Source: CBDDFV01 sp965227335 (GTDB lineage Bacteria; Planctomycetota; Phycisphaerae; Phycisphaerales; SM1A02). Taken from it: a stretch of DNA of 64,000 nt. The stretch is taken from assembly GCA_965227335.1 (NCBI GenBank), contig CBDDFV010000001.1, positions 1,116,001 to 1,180,000 of the forward strand, written 5' to 3'. A program made the translations under genes and the position numbers. Position 1 is the first letter of the stretch. Each line of letters starts with the position of its first letter. Below are positions 34,460 to 43,159 of this stretch, in pieces. Under the pieces are notes generated by a model. That model made no database searches, was not told the origin of the DNA, and saw only the letters and a program-made list of their open reading frames with translations.

Positions 34460-35447
34460 CGAGCCAGCCCTGCGTCAGCGCGTACACCGCAAACGTCCCC
34501 AGCCAGTGCTCCCCTGCGTAATCGCCCGAACGCACCTGGCCGAGGCCGACCTCGAGATGCGCGGCCGCCATGCCCAGGCAGCCCTCATCGTCCAGCCCCG
34601 CCCCGATCGCCGCCAGCGCCGCCGCTCGCGCGAGATTCAGACCGGCGAGATGACTGAGCCGCCCGTCCGACAAGTCCACCGCAGTCACCGGGACGAACGT
34701 CGACACGCCGAATCCCGGTGCGAACCGCGCCCACCAGGCGGGGAATCCATCCGGATCGATCCGACGCATCAGGTCCGCCTCCGTCAGACCCGCGGAGAGA
34801 AAGTCCTCGCCCGACGGTTCGTAATGAAACGGCCAGGCGGCGTCGTCGGCGAACCACCGACGCGCGGCGGCGCGGATGGCCGCCGCGGTTGACGTCCGGT
34901 CGGCGGCGTCGGCCCAGTCAAGCATGTGGCTCAGTGCGTACGCGGTATTCGCGTGGGCGCCCGCCCGGACCGGCCAGCGAAGGCGGGGCAGGTAGTCGAG
35001 CAGGCGTCGTTCGATGGTGTCGATGAGGGGCGTCATGGCGTCCGCCACGCTGCCGAATCGATCCCGATCGACATGCAGTTCCGCGTGCAGCCGCAGGGCC
35101 CAGGCCCAGCCGTAGGGGCGTTCGAAGCCGGGGTTGCGTTCGATGAGCTGGGCTTCGACGAGAAGGGCGGGGGGTGTGAGTCGGGCGTGCAGCAGGGACG
35201 CCGCGTCGGCGGCGGGGGGGTGGAATCGGGCGAGTCGGGCGAGGGTCCAGTGGGCGTGCACGGCGGAGTGCCAGTCGAAGCAGCCGTGAAAGACGGGGCT
35301 CCACTGTCGGGGCGGGCGGACGTCGGCGTCGTCGCGAATGGTCGGGCCGCCGTGGTGCGGGTATTCGCGGGCGACGCCGGTGCGGGCGAGTTCGAGGGCG
35401 GCGTCGAGGTGGGCGTGGAACCGGGGCGGGACGCGGGCGTCAGACAT
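34443..35447 (-). CDS. DUF2891-family protein
   Basis: A 334-residue soluble protein of the DUF2891 family, recognised by CFDWHSAVHAHW, NPGFERPYGWAWALRLHAEL, FLSAGLTEADLMRR and the C-terminal SGDYAGEHWLGTFAVYALT. The fold is probably an alpha/alpha toroid, as in glycosidase-like proteins, but no catalytic activity is known to me. There is no signal peptide. Its last 17 bp overlap the end of the transglutaminase/esterase gene on the opposite strand. Confidence 0.85.
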   Translation of the reverse strand: MSDARVPPRFHAHLDAALELARTGVAREYPHHGGPTIRDDADVRPPRQWSPVFHGCFDWHSAVHAHWTLARLARFHPPAADAASLLHARLTPPALLVEAQLIERNPGFERPYGWAWALRLHAELHVDRDRFGSVADAMTPLIDTIERRLLDYLPRLRWPVRAGAHANTAYALSHMLDWADAADRTSTAAAIRAAARRWFADDAAWPFHYEPSGEDFLSAGLTEADLMRRIDPDGFPAWWARFAPGFGVSTFVPVTAVDLSDGRLSHLAGLNLARAAALAAIGAGLDDEGCLGMAAAHLEVGLGQVRSGDYAGEHWLGTFAVYALTQGWLVTLPR

Positions 35448-35628
35448 GTCCCGATCGTAGCGCCGGGGGTCACGCGGCCCGCCGGCGAATCTGCCATAAT
35501 TCGCAGTCCCCGTGAACCGCGCCGGACCGCATCGGTACCACTGTCGGCCGGCGGCGGTCGGTCTCTGGTCGGTTCCGCGTCAGACCGCGCGGAGCCTGCG
35601 TTTTCTCTGCCCTCAGAAAGGATTGTTC

Positions 35629-37920
35629 ATGCTTCACGCGACCCGAACCGGCGCCCTCGCGGCGTCGGTCACGCTCCTCGGCCTGCTCGCGACGCCCGCC
35701 CTGATCGCCGCGCCGGAACGAATGGAAGATGTTCCGCTGATCTCGCGCGAACTCTTCTTCGGCAATCCCGAGCGCTCCGGCGTGCAACTTTCGCCGAACG
35801 GCGACTACATCAGTTTCCGCGCGCCGATCGACGGCGTGCAGAACGTCTGGATCGCCCCCGCCGACGACCCGGACGCGGCCCGTCCGGTCACGAGCGATGC
35901 GGATCGCGGGATTCGCCAGTACTTCTGGGCGGAGAACGGCTCGCACCTGATCTATCTGCAGGATCGCGGCGGCGACGAGAACTGGCGTGCGTACGCCGTG
36001 CACGTCTCGACGCGGGAGGAGATCGACCTCACTCCGATGGAAGGCGTGCAGGCCCGCATCGCCTCCGTCGATCGCGATCACCCGAATCACATTCTCATCG
36101 GCGTGAACGATCGCAGCCCGCAGCTGCACGACGTCTATCGTGTCGACGTGCGTACGGGCGAGCGGGAGCTTGTGTTCGAGAACCCCGGCTACGTCCAGAC
36201 CCTCACCGATAACGACATGAACGTCCGCCTCGGCGTGAAGATGAACTCCGACGGCTCGATGACCTACGAGCACGCGACGGGCGACGACGCCGGCGAAGTC
36301 GTGCTCGACGTGCCGCAGAAGGACACGATGACGACCGGCATCACCGGCTTCATCGGCGACACCTCGAAGGTGTACTTCACCGACAGTCGCGATCGCGACA
36401 CCGGCGCGCTCTACATCATGGATCTCGAAACGGGCGCCAGGGAGCTCGTCTTCGCCGATCCGCGCGTCGACATCGGCGGCGGCATGACGCATCCCGTCAC
36501 CGACGAACTCGAAGCCGTCGTCATCAACTACACCAAGCCCGAGCCCGTCTTCTTCAACAAGGACGTGGAGCGCGACTACAACATCCTCAAGGAGGTGCGT
36601 CCCGAGGCGGAGGTCAACCTCGCGGATCGCTCCGAGGACGACCGAACCTGGCTCGTCGCCTACACCCAGGATGACGGCCCCGTCGAGTACTACCTGTACG
36701 ACCGCGACGCCCGGACGCCGACGTACCTGTTCACCAACCGGCCCGAGCTTGAAGGCAAGCCCCTCGCCCCGATGCACCCGGTGGTCATCAAGTCCCGCGA
36801 CGGGCTCGATCTCGTCAGCTACCTCACCATCCCCGTGTGGACCGACGCCGACGGCGACGCCCGTCCCAATCGACCCGTCCCCATGGTCCTCTTCGTGCAC
36901 GGCGGTCCGTGGGCCCGCGACAACTGGGGCTTCAACCCCTACCACCAGTGGCTCGCCAATCGCGGCTACGCCGTCCTCTCCGTGAACTTCCGCGGCTCGA
37001 CCGGGTTCGGCAAGGACTTCATCGCGGCGGGCAACGGCCAGTGGGCCGACGCCATGCACAACGACCTCATCGACGCCGTCAACTGGGCCGTCGAGGAAGG
37101 CGTCGCGCAGAAGGACAAGGTCGCCATCATGGGCGGCAGCTACGGCGGCTACGCCACGCTCGCCGGACTCACGTTCACCCCCGAGGTCTTTGCGTGCGGC
37201 GTCGACATCGTCGGCCCGTCGAACCTCATCACCCTCATGCAGTCGATCCCGCCGTACTGGGAGCCGATCATGGAGATGTTCTCGACCCGCGTCGCCGACG
37301 TGCGCACGCCCGAAGGTCGACGCCAACTCCGCGACATGTCGCCCCTCACCCATGTCGATGAGATCGTCAAACCCCTCCTCATCGGACAGGGCGCCAACGA
37401 CCCCCGCGTCAAGATCGCCGAGAGCGACCAGATCGCCGACGCCATGCAGGAGCGCGGCATCCCGGTCACCTACGTCGTCTTCCCCGACGAAGGTCACGGC
37501 TTCGCCAAGCCCGAAAACAACAAAGCGTTCAACGCCATCACGGAAGCCTTCCTCGCGAAGCACCTCGGCGGACGCGCTGAACCCCTCGGCGACGCCGTCA
37601 GCGTCTCCTCCGCCGAAATCCGCAGCCTCGGCGAACTCGATCTCCCCGGCGTCGAAGTCGCCGAAGCCGCCCCCGCGGACACCGAACCCGCGCCCGCACC
37701 CGAGCGCGGCTCCGCCCCCGCCTTCGACGATCTCACTCCGGAACAGCAGCAGCAGATCACCATGATGCTCCAGCAGATCGACCAGGCCCCCGCCGAAATG
37801 CTCCCGATGATCCTTCAACAGGTGAAGTCGGGACGCGCCAGCGTTCCCGAAGCCGACCTCCCCGCGTTCGAGTACCTCCTCGACGCCCTCGAGAAACGCA
37901 TCGAAGACAACGGCGGCTGA
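35629..37920 (+). CDS. Exported prolyl-oligopeptidase-family (S9) serine peptidase
   Basis: Started at the ATG at 35629 (AAAGGA upstream), giving a signal peptide (LAASVTLLGLLATPALIAA) and a 763-residue product. The N-terminal half is a beta-propeller (VQLSPNGDYISFRAP, IRQYFWAENGSHLIYLQDR). The C-terminal alpha/beta-hydrolase has FVHGGPWARDNWGF, the nucleophile elbow GGSYGGY (Ser about 504), acid in QGANDPRV and His in DEGHGF, as in S9C acylaminoacyl-peptidases. After the peptidase a Pro/Ala linker leads to an extra helical tail (LTPEQQQQITMMLQQIDQAPAEML...) of about 60 residues not found in ordinary family members. It should degrade oligopeptides outside the cytoplasm. A strong terminator follows. 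Confidence 0.93.
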   Translation: MLHATRTGALAASVTLLGLLATPALIAAPERMEDVPLISRELFFGNPERSGVQLSPNGDYISFRAPIDGVQNVWIAPADDPDAARPVTSDADRGIRQYFWAENGSHLIYLQDRGGDENWRAYAVHVSTREEIDLTPMEGVQARIASVDRDHPNHILIGVNDRSPQLHDVYRVDVRTGERELVFENPGYVQTLTDNDMNVRLGVKMNSDGSMTYEHATGDDAGEVVLDVPQKDTMTTGITGFIGDTSKVYFTDSRDRDTGALYIMDLETGARELVFADPRVDIGGGMTHPVTDELEAVVINYTKPEPVFFNKDVERDYNILKEVRPEAEVNLADRSEDDRTWLVAYTQDDGPVEYYLYDRDARTPTYLFTNRPELEGKPLAPMHPVVIKSRDGLDLVSYLTIPVWTDADGDARPNRPVPMVLFVHGGPWARDNWGFNPYHQWLANRGYAVLSVNFRGSTGFGKDFIAAGNGQWADAMHNDLIDAVNWAVEEGVAQKDKVAIMGGSYGGYATLAGLTFTPEVFACGVDIVGPSNLITLMQSIPPYWEPIMEMFSTRVADVRTPEGRRQLRDMSPLTHVDEIVKPLLIGQGANDPRVKIAESDQIADAMQERGIPVTYVVFPDEGHGFAKPENNKAFNAITEAFLAKHLGGRAEPLGDAVSVSSAEIRSLGELDLPGVEVAEAAPADTEPAPAPERGSAPAFDDLTPEQQQQITMMLQQIDQAPAEMLPMILQQVKSGRASVPEADLPAFEYLLDALEKRIEDNGG

Positions 37921-37949
37921 TCCGCCCGCCCTCCGGCCTCGCACCCCAC

Positions 37950-37982
37950 AGGCCCGCGTCCCCGGACGCGGGCCTTTTTTTC
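37950..37982 (+). terminator. Intrinsic terminator after S9 peptidase gene
   Basis: Stem AGGCCCGCGTCC/GGACGCGGGCCT (37950-37961 with 37964-37975) followed by a run of seven T residues. Textbook Rho-independent form. Confidence 0.92.
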
Positions 37983-38097
37983 TCGCCGCAGCACCAGGGT
38001 TTTCGGGGATGATGCCGCGAGGACCCTCGTATGACCGGTCGCGGCGGTCGCCGCGCTCGTTTCGAACCGTCAGCCCACCATCCCCCGGAGATTCCCG

Positions 38098-38925
38098 ATG
38101 CGCACCCTGCTTGTGACCGTCTCGCTCGCGGCCCTCACCTTCGCCGCCTCCCCCGCCCTCGCCCAGACCGAGGACGCCCCGCCTCCCGGACGGCGCGGCG
38201 GCGCCGGCGGCGCCGGCGGCGGCCAGTTCCTTGAACGCATGATGGAGCGCGACGCCAACGGCGACGGAAAGCTCCAGCGCGATGAACTCCCCGGTCGATT
38301 CGCCGACCGACTCTTCGACGCCGGCGACACCAACGGCGACGACGTCCTCGACGAAAACGAACTTCGCGCCCTCGCGGAAAGCGGGAACCTCGGACGAGGC
38401 GGACGCGGCGGGCGCGGCGGCGCCGGTCAGGGCGGGCGCGGCGGCGACGGCGGACAGGGCGGCGACGCCCAGGTCTCCTTCGGACAGTCCATGCGTATGG
38501 CCGGCCGCGGACTGCGCGGCCTCACCGGCTCCGAACTCACCGCCGAAACCATGGAACGCGACATGCAGGCCGTGCAATCGCTCCAGATGGGTCTCGTGCA
38601 GGCCAAGGGACGCCTCGACGCCGTGCGCATGTCCGACAAGGCGAAGGCCAAGTACGGCGACGACACGAAACGTTTCACCCGCGACTTCCGCATCTCGCTC
38701 GTGAAGGCGCTGGGCGAGACGCTCGCCGTCGAAACCGCCCTCGCGGAAGGCAACGGCGAGAAGGCCCGCGTCCACCTCATGCGTCTCCAGGAACTGCAGG
38801 ACGCCAACCACGACCTCTTCCAGACCGAAGGCGAAGATCGCGGTCGTCGTCGGGGCCAGGGCCGTGGACGCGATATCACCCGGACCGATGACGCCACGCC
38901 CGCCGGCGTGCCGACCACGCCCTGA
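38098..38925 (+). CDS. Exported EF-hand protein with Gly/Arg-rich linker
   Basis: A 275-residue protein with a signal peptide (LLVTVSLAALTFAASPALAQ). Two EF-hand loops are evident: DANGDGKLQRDE and DTNGDDVLDENE, each with the 12-residue calcium pattern. Between about 98 and 125 runs a GRGGRGGRGG linker, followed by a helical domain rich in Met and Gln (MERDMQAVQSLQMGLVQAKGRL) and an Arg/Gly-rich C-terminus. It probably binds calcium outside the cytoplasm; similar exported EF-hand proteins are frequent in planctomycetes. Its own terminator follows at 38959-38996. Confidence 0.85.
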   Translation: MRTLLVTVSLAALTFAASPALAQTEDAPPPGRRGGAGGAGGGQFLERMMERDANGDGKLQRDELPGRFADRLFDAGDTNGDDVLDENELRALAESGNLGRGGRGGRGGAGQGGRGGDGGQGGDAQVSFGQSMRMAGRGLRGLTGSELTAETMERDMQAVQSLQMGLVQAKGRLDAVRMSDKAKAKYGDDTKRFTRDFRISLVKALGETLAVETALAEGNGEKARVHLMRLQELQDANHDLFQTEGEDRGRRRGQGRGRDITRTDDATPAGVPTTP

Positions 38926-38958
38926 CCGACGTTGTCCGGAGGGTTGACGATCGTCGAC

Positions 38959-38998
38959 GCCGCCTCATCTCGTTTGCGCGGGATGAGGCGGCTTTTCG
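38959..38998 (+). terminator. Intrinsic terminator after EF-hand gene
   Basis: An 11-bp stem GCCGCCTCATC/GATGAGGCGGC (38959-38969 with 38982-38992) with a 12-nt loop, then TTTTCGTTTC. Confidence 0.85.
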
Positions 38999-39034
38999 TT
39001 TCGGATTGGACTCGCCGCACGGTAGAGTGACGGC

Positions 39035-39688
39035 ATGAAGAAGACCCTCCCGATCGTGTCCGCCGCCGGACTGCTGCTGACCCCGCTCGCCGCGGCGGAT
39101 CTCGTGACGGTGGAGATCAACGGCGTCGTCGAGTTCAACGGCGTCGGGTTCGGCGAGTTCGCCTCGGTGAACTCGGGCGACGATGCGCGGATCACGTTCA
39201 GTCTCGACACCGACGATTTCCTCGACAGCGGACTGTTCCCGACCCGGGGCTACGCGATCGATCAGTCGAGTTTCTCGCTGACGCTCGGCAGCGTCACGAC
39301 CGGCCTCCAGGATCCGTTCCCCGCAGGCGAGACGCCGTACTTCGTACTCCGCGACAACGATCCCGCGGTCGACGGGTTCTTCCTCGCGACGAGTCCGGAC
39401 GTGGGGTTTCCCAACGGCGTGCCGGTCAACGTGCCGGCGGGGATCGACCCGTTCTTCTCGGCGCAGTTCTCCGTGACCTACGGCGGCGACACGCTCGATT
39501 CGCTCGACATCGCCGACGCCGCGGGCACGTACGACTTCACCGGTCTTCAGGTCTTCAACTTCGTCGTGCAGGACGGCCCCTTCAAGCCGATCGGCATGAT
39601 CTTCGAGGACATGACGATTACGGTCGTTCCGGCCCCGGGCGTCCTCGCGCTGTTCGGTCTCGCTGTGGCGCGTCGACGACGCCGGTAG
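39035..39688 (+). CDS. PEP-CTERM-like secreted protein
   Basis: A 217-residue protein with a signal peptide (LPIVSAAGLLLTPLAAADL), a beta-rich middle (VTVEINGVVEFNGVGFGEFASV...FSLTLGSVTTGLQDPF) and a C-terminal sorting-type tail: VPAPG, a hydrophobic helix (VLALFGLAVA) and RRRRR. This tripartite end is the planctomycete form of PEP-CTERM, normally processed by an exosortase that anchors or releases the protein at the envelope. No exosortase gene is in the window. The biological role of the beta domain is unknown. Confidence 0.85.
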   Translation: MKKTLPIVSAAGLLLTPLAAADLVTVEINGVVEFNGVGFGEFASVNSGDDARITFSLDTDDFLDSGLFPTRGYAIDQSSFSLTLGSVTTGLQDPFPAGETPYFVLRDNDPAVDGFFLATSPDVGFPNGVPVNVPAGIDPFFSAQFSVTYGGDTLDSLDIADAAGTYDFTGLQVFNFVVQDGPFKPIGMIFEDMTITVVPAPGVLALFGLAVARRRRR

Positions 39689-39706
39689 GGCGGGATTCAT
39701 CCCGCC
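39689..39706. repeat. REP-like palindrome directly after PEP-CTERM-like gene
   Basis: GGCGGGATTCATCCCGCC forms a 7-bp stem with a 4-nt loop and begins right after the stop codon at 39686-39688. There is no T-run, so it is not a typical terminator. It shares the CGGGAT/ATCCCG core with two palindromes downstream. Confidence 0.6.
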
Positions 39707-39771
39707 GGTGACCGGGGGTTCCATCCAGCGCGTTCAAGCAGGCTTTACGCGACCGGTCCTGGCGGGCCGAT

Positions 39772-39790
39772 GTCGGGATGGGATCCCGGC
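39772..39790. repeat. REP-like palindrome, second copy
   Basis: GTCGGGAT-GGG-ATCCCGGC, flanked by CGAT on the left and CTGCA on the right. Its flanks resemble those of the copy at 39869-39887, suggesting a dispersed repeat family. Confidence 0.55.
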
Positions 39791-39868
39791 CTGCATGGGG
39801 CTCGAGCGGGTCGATCCCGAGCAACCGGCCCGTCATAGGTGATCGTCCGTGCGCCCGCTCCGCACGAT

Positions 39869-39887
39869 GTCGGGATACGATCCCGAC
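39869..39887. repeat. REP-like palindrome, third copy
   Basis: GTCGGGAT-ACG-ATCCCGAC, a perfect 8-bp stem with a 3-nt loop, 27 bp upstream of the glutamine amidotransferase start. It could also form in the mRNA leader. Confidence 0.6.
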
Positions 39888-39913
39888 CTCCAGGAGACGA
39901 CAGGAGCCTGCGC

Positions 39914-40774
39914 ATGTGCCGTTTCGCCCTCTATCTCGGTCCCGCGATCCGCATGAGCGCGTTGATCACGGATCCCGAGCATTCGATCATCCACCAGTCC
40001 GTCAACAGCCGCGAGCGCGAGGAGCCGCTCAACGGCGACGGCTTCGGCGTCGCGTGGTATGACCGCGACATCGGACCGGAGCCCGGCGTCTTCAAGGACG
40101 TCTCGCCCGCGTGGAACAACCCGAACCTCCGCAACCTCGCCCGCATGATCTCGAGCCGGTGCATGCTCGCTCACGTGCGGGCCGCGACGCCGGGCCTGCC
40201 CGTCCATCACCTCAACTGCCACCCCTTTCGATGGAAGACGATCGCGATGATGCACAACGGGGAAGTCCACGGCTTCGCCCGGGTCAAACGCGCCCTCCGC
40301 AATTCGCTTGCGGACGACGTCTACGACTGGGTGCTGGGCTCCACCGATTCGGAACACCTCTTCGGGCTCTTCGTCCAGCACTACGAGGCCGGGGCCGAGT
40401 CCGACCCCGGCGACCGTCTGGCCCGTGCGCTCGCCGCGACGATCGCCCAGCTCAACCAGATCCGCGCGGCTGTCGGCGTCACGGAGCCCGCGTTCCTCAA
40501 TCTCGCCGTCACCGACGGCGAATACGCGGCGGTGTCGCGCTACGTCTCCGACCCCACCCGCCCGCCGCACTCGCTTTATCTCTACGAAGGCGAGGAATAT
40601 CACTGCGAGAACGGCGTCTGCCAGCTCAGCCCGCCCGCCGGCGAAGCTCCCCCCGCCATGGTGATCATCGCCTCCGAACCCGTCAGCGTCGACGTCGACT
40701 GGCAGGCCGTTCCGCCGCAGCACATTGCGATCGTCCGCGCCGGCGAACCGACACGGTGGACGGAAATCCCCTGA
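39914..40774 (+). CDS. Class II glutamine amidotransferase (YafJ/Dug3-like)
   Basis: Started at the ATG at 39914 so that the catalytic Cys follows Met (MCRFALYLGP); the 286-residue product is an N-terminal-nucleophile amidotransferase. Visible elements are Cys2, LNGDGFGVAWYD, SRCMLAHVRAAT (Arg), LNCHPFRW and IAMMHNGEVHGF, and STDSEHLFGLF (Asp). Free-standing members such as YafJ and Dug3 hydrolyse gamma-glutamyl bonds, for example in glutathione breakdown. No synthase domain is fused and no partner gene is adjacent, so the acceptor is unknown. Confidence 0.88.
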   Translation: MCRFALYLGPAIRMSALITDPEHSIIHQSVNSREREEPLNGDGFGVAWYDRDIGPEPGVFKDVSPAWNNPNLRNLARMISSRCMLAHVRAATPGLPVHHLNCHPFRWKTIAMMHNGEVHGFARVKRALRNSLADDVYDWVLGSTDSEHLFGLFVQHYEAGAESDPGDRLARALAATIAQLNQIRAAVGVTEPAFLNLAVTDGEYAAVSRYVSDPTRPPHSLYLYEGEEYHCENGVCQLSPPAGEAPPAMVIIASEPVSVDVDWQAVPPQHIAIVRAGEPTRWTEIP

Positions 40775-40884
40775 TCCACGGCTTCCGCCCGGACGCGCGT
40801 TGTCGCGCGTTGTCCGGCGCGGGCCCGACGGATCGCGGGGCGATTCAGGCGGGCGGGGGTTGTCCGGCGGCGGAGCCGGGGGTT

Positions 40885-42231
40885 TCAGAGCACGAACCGA
40901 CGCAGATCCTCATCCGCCATCACCGCATTCAACCGCTCGCGCACGAACGCGGCGTCGATGGTGATCTTCTTCTGCTTCATGTCGGGAGCATCGAACGAGA
41001 TCTGCTCGAGCACCTGCTCCAGCACCGTCATCAGGCGCCGGGCGCCGATGTTCTCCATCGTCTCGTTCGCCCGCTCCGCCAGCTCCGCCATCGCGTCGAT
41101 CGCATCGTCCGCGAAGGCCAGTTTCAGGTTCTCGGTCTGCATCATCGCGACGTGCTGTTTCGTCAGCGCGGCGTCGGGTTCGGTCAGAATCCGCTTGAAG
41201 TCCGCCCGCGTCAGCGCCTCCAGCTCCACCCGGATCGGAAACCGCCCCTGCAGTTCCGGCATGAGATCGCTCACCGACGACACGTGAAACGCCCCCGCCG
41301 CGACGAAGAGGATCTGGTTCGTATTCACCACCCCGTGCCGCGTGTTGACGGTGCTTCCCTCCACGATGGGCAGCAGATCGCGTTGCACGCCCTGGCGGCT
41401 GACGTCGGCGCCGCTCTTGCCGTCGCCGGACGCGATCTTGTCGATCTCATCGAGGAAGATCACGCCCGATTGCTCCGTCCGCTCGATGGCGGTTTCGACC
41501 AGCTTCTCGCGGTCGATCAGCTTCTCCGTCTCCTCCTCGAGGAAGATCTGACGCGCCTGTTTCACCGTCACGCGGCGGGGCTTCGACCGATCGGGCAGGA
41601 TCGACTCCAGCATCTGCGTCACGCCCGGGTCGAACTGGTCCGGTCCCATCATCCCCAGGATCGGCGCGCTCTGCTGCTCGCGCACGGTGATCTCGACCTC
41701 GCGTTCATCCAGCGCGCCGGACTTCACCTTCTCCAGCATCTTCGCCCGCACCCGCGCCTGCGGATGTTCCTCCGCCTCCTGCTCCGCTTCGTCGTCCGCG
41801 AGATGGATGTCGCCCGCATCGCCGACGAGCAGGTTCACCAGCCGACGATCGACCGCCTCCTCCGCACGCTCGCGCAACGCCTCGCCCTGTTCCTGACGCA
41901 CCATGTTCAACGCCAGTTCGAGCAGGTCGCGGATCATCGACTCGACGTCGCGCCCGTGGTAGCCGACCTCGGTGTACTTCGACGCCTCGACCTTCAGGAA
42001 CGGGGCGTGGACGAGGTTGGCCAGCCGCCGCGCGATCTCCGTCTTCCCGACCCCCGTCGGCCCGATCATGATGATGTTCTTCGGCGACACTTCACGGGCG
42101 AGATCCGGGTCAAGCTGCTGCCGGCGCCACCGGTTGCGCACCGCGACCGCCACCGCCCGTTTCGCGGCGTCCTGTCCGATGATGTGCCGATCCAGCGCGG
42201 CGACGATTTCCCGTGGGGTCAATGACGACAT
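40885..42231 (-). CDS. hslU: HslU, ATPase subunit of the HslUV protease
   Basis: 448 residues, the usual length for HslU. Motifs: LTPREIVAALDRHIIGQDAAKRAVAVAVRNRWRR at the N-terminus, Walker A GPTGVGKTEIARRLA near residue 57, KVEASKYTEVGYHGRDVESMIRDL, Walker B SGVIFLDEIDKI, LQGRFPIRVEL and the C-terminal DLRRFVL that docks into HslV. An acidic I-domain insert is present (DDEAEQEAEEHPQAR). It unfolds substrates for the HslV peptidase in the cytoplasm. hslV is normally directly upstream but is absent from both sides here. A palindromic repeat lies in the leader 14 bp upstream of the start. Confidence 0.95.
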   Translation of the reverse strand: MSSLTPREIVAALDRHIIGQDAAKRAVAVAVRNRWRRQQLDPDLAREVSPKNIIMIGPTGVGKTEIARRLANLVHAPFLKVEASKYTEVGYHGRDVESMIRDLLELALNMVRQEQGEALRERAEEAVDRRLVNLLVGDAGDIHLADDEAEQEAEEHPQARVRAKMLEKVKSGALDEREVEITVREQQSAPILGMMGPDQFDPGVTQMLESILPDRSKPRRVTVKQARQIFLEEETEKLIDREKLVETAIERTEQSGVIFLDEIDKIASGDGKSGADVSRQGVQRDLLPIVEGSTVNTRHGVVNTNQILFVAAGAFHVSSVSDLMPELQGRFPIRVELEALTRADFKRILTEPDAALTKQHVAMMQTENLKLAFADDAIDAMAELAERANETMENIGARRLMTVLEQVLEQISFDAPDMKQKKITIDAAFVRERLNAVMADEDLRRFVL

Positions 42232-42244
42232 GGCCTGATCCTAC

Positions 42245-42272
42245 CCCCAAGCCGCGGGCTCCGCCCGCGGAC
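42245..42272. repeat. Palindromic repeat element, copy 1
   Basis: Contains CCGCGGGC-TCC-GCCCGCGG preceded by CCCCAAG and followed by AC. It lies between the lipoprotein gene and hslU. Identical 28-bp copies occur at 43132-43159 and, inverted, at 43601-43629. Confidence 0.85.
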
Positions 42273-42282
42273 ATCCGCCCCG

Positions 42283-43095
42283 TCAAAACAACTCCGGATG
42301 CGCCCGCTTCACCCGCGCGACCCACGCCGCATGCTCCGCGTCGTCCATCAGCCCATGCGCACGCATGAACGCGAGCACCTCCAACTCCAGCCGCGGAAAC
42401 CCGTCGCGCCCCGTCGACACCTCGACCAGATCCGCATCCAGCCCCGGCAGTTCCGCGAGGGTCACGTGATCGTTGCCCGCGGCCGCGGCGCGGAGCATCG
42501 ATTCATCCTTCGCGGACAACCCGCCGTCGGCGCCGGCCAGCGCCAGAAAGGTCGGGCGATCAACCGCCGCGAGGCCGATCGTCACCGGCCCGGGATCGCG
42601 CGGCGTGAACACCATCACATGCGACACCCGATCGTCCCGTTGGGCCAGCCGCAGCGCGATCGGCGCGCCCTCGTGCGCGCCGACGACCAGGAGCGGCCGT
42701 CCGTCGAGGTCATCGCCGATCACCGAACGCACCGCCGCGCGAACATCGGCGAGTCGCTGCTTGGGATCGACGTCGGGGGCGTCGGGCGCGATGTTCCCTT
42801 CGAGGTCGACGCCGCGATGCTCGACCAGGATCGGCCGGAACCCCATCTCCGCCGCCCCGGCGAGTCGGGGGATGAGGTCGCGCACCCCGGCGGGCCGATC
42901 GCCGTGGATGTGCACCACGTACCCGCGCGGCCGCACGTCCTGCTTCCCTTCGGGCCACAGTTCGAAGACGGCGATCTCCGCGCCGTCTTCGGTCGTGACG
43001 GGACGACCGTGTCCTTCGATATTCCACGACATCGCGCAACCGGACATCGCGACGGCGCCGGCCGCGAGGGTGATGAACATGATGAGATGACGCAT
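42283..43095 (-). CDS. Alpha/beta-hydrolase-like lipoprotein
   Basis: Started at the ATG at 43093-43095; the longer in-frame extension upstream is translated tandem repeat and is rejected. The 270-residue product has a lipoprotein signal (FITLAAGAVAMSGCAMS) and an alpha/beta-hydrolase-like core (YVVHIHGDRPAGVRDLIPRLAGAAEMGFRPILVEHRGV; LLVVGAHEGAPIALRLA). The nucleophile elbow position reads GAHEG rather than GxSxG, so the usual serine is absent and the protein may be non-catalytic or use another residue. It is divergent from aroC across a repeat array and followed by hslU 51 bp downstream. Confidence 0.82.
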   Translation of the reverse strand: MRHLIMFITLAAGAVAMSGCAMSWNIEGHGRPVTTEDGAEIAVFELWPEGKQDVRPRGYVVHIHGDRPAGVRDLIPRLAGAAEMGFRPILVEHRGVDLEGNIAPDAPDVDPKQRLADVRAAVRSVIGDDLDGRPLLVVGAHEGAPIALRLAQRDDRVSHVMVFTPRDPGPVTIGLAAVDRPTFLALAGADGGLSAKDESMLRAAAAGNDHVTLAELPGLDADLVEVSTGRDGFPRLELEVLAFMRAHGLMDDAEHAAWVARVKRAHPELF

Positions 43096-43131
43096 GGCAG
43101 TCGGCCTCCGGGCTGGTCCGGAGAGATGGTA

Positions 43132-43159
43132 CCCCAAGCCGCGGGCTCCGCCCGCGGAC
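43132..43159 (+). repeat. Palindromic repeat element, copy 2 (left border of array)
   Basis: Same 28-bp sequence and orientation as copy 1 at 42245-42272. Its right half is reused at the end of each 48-bp unit. Confidence 0.85.
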
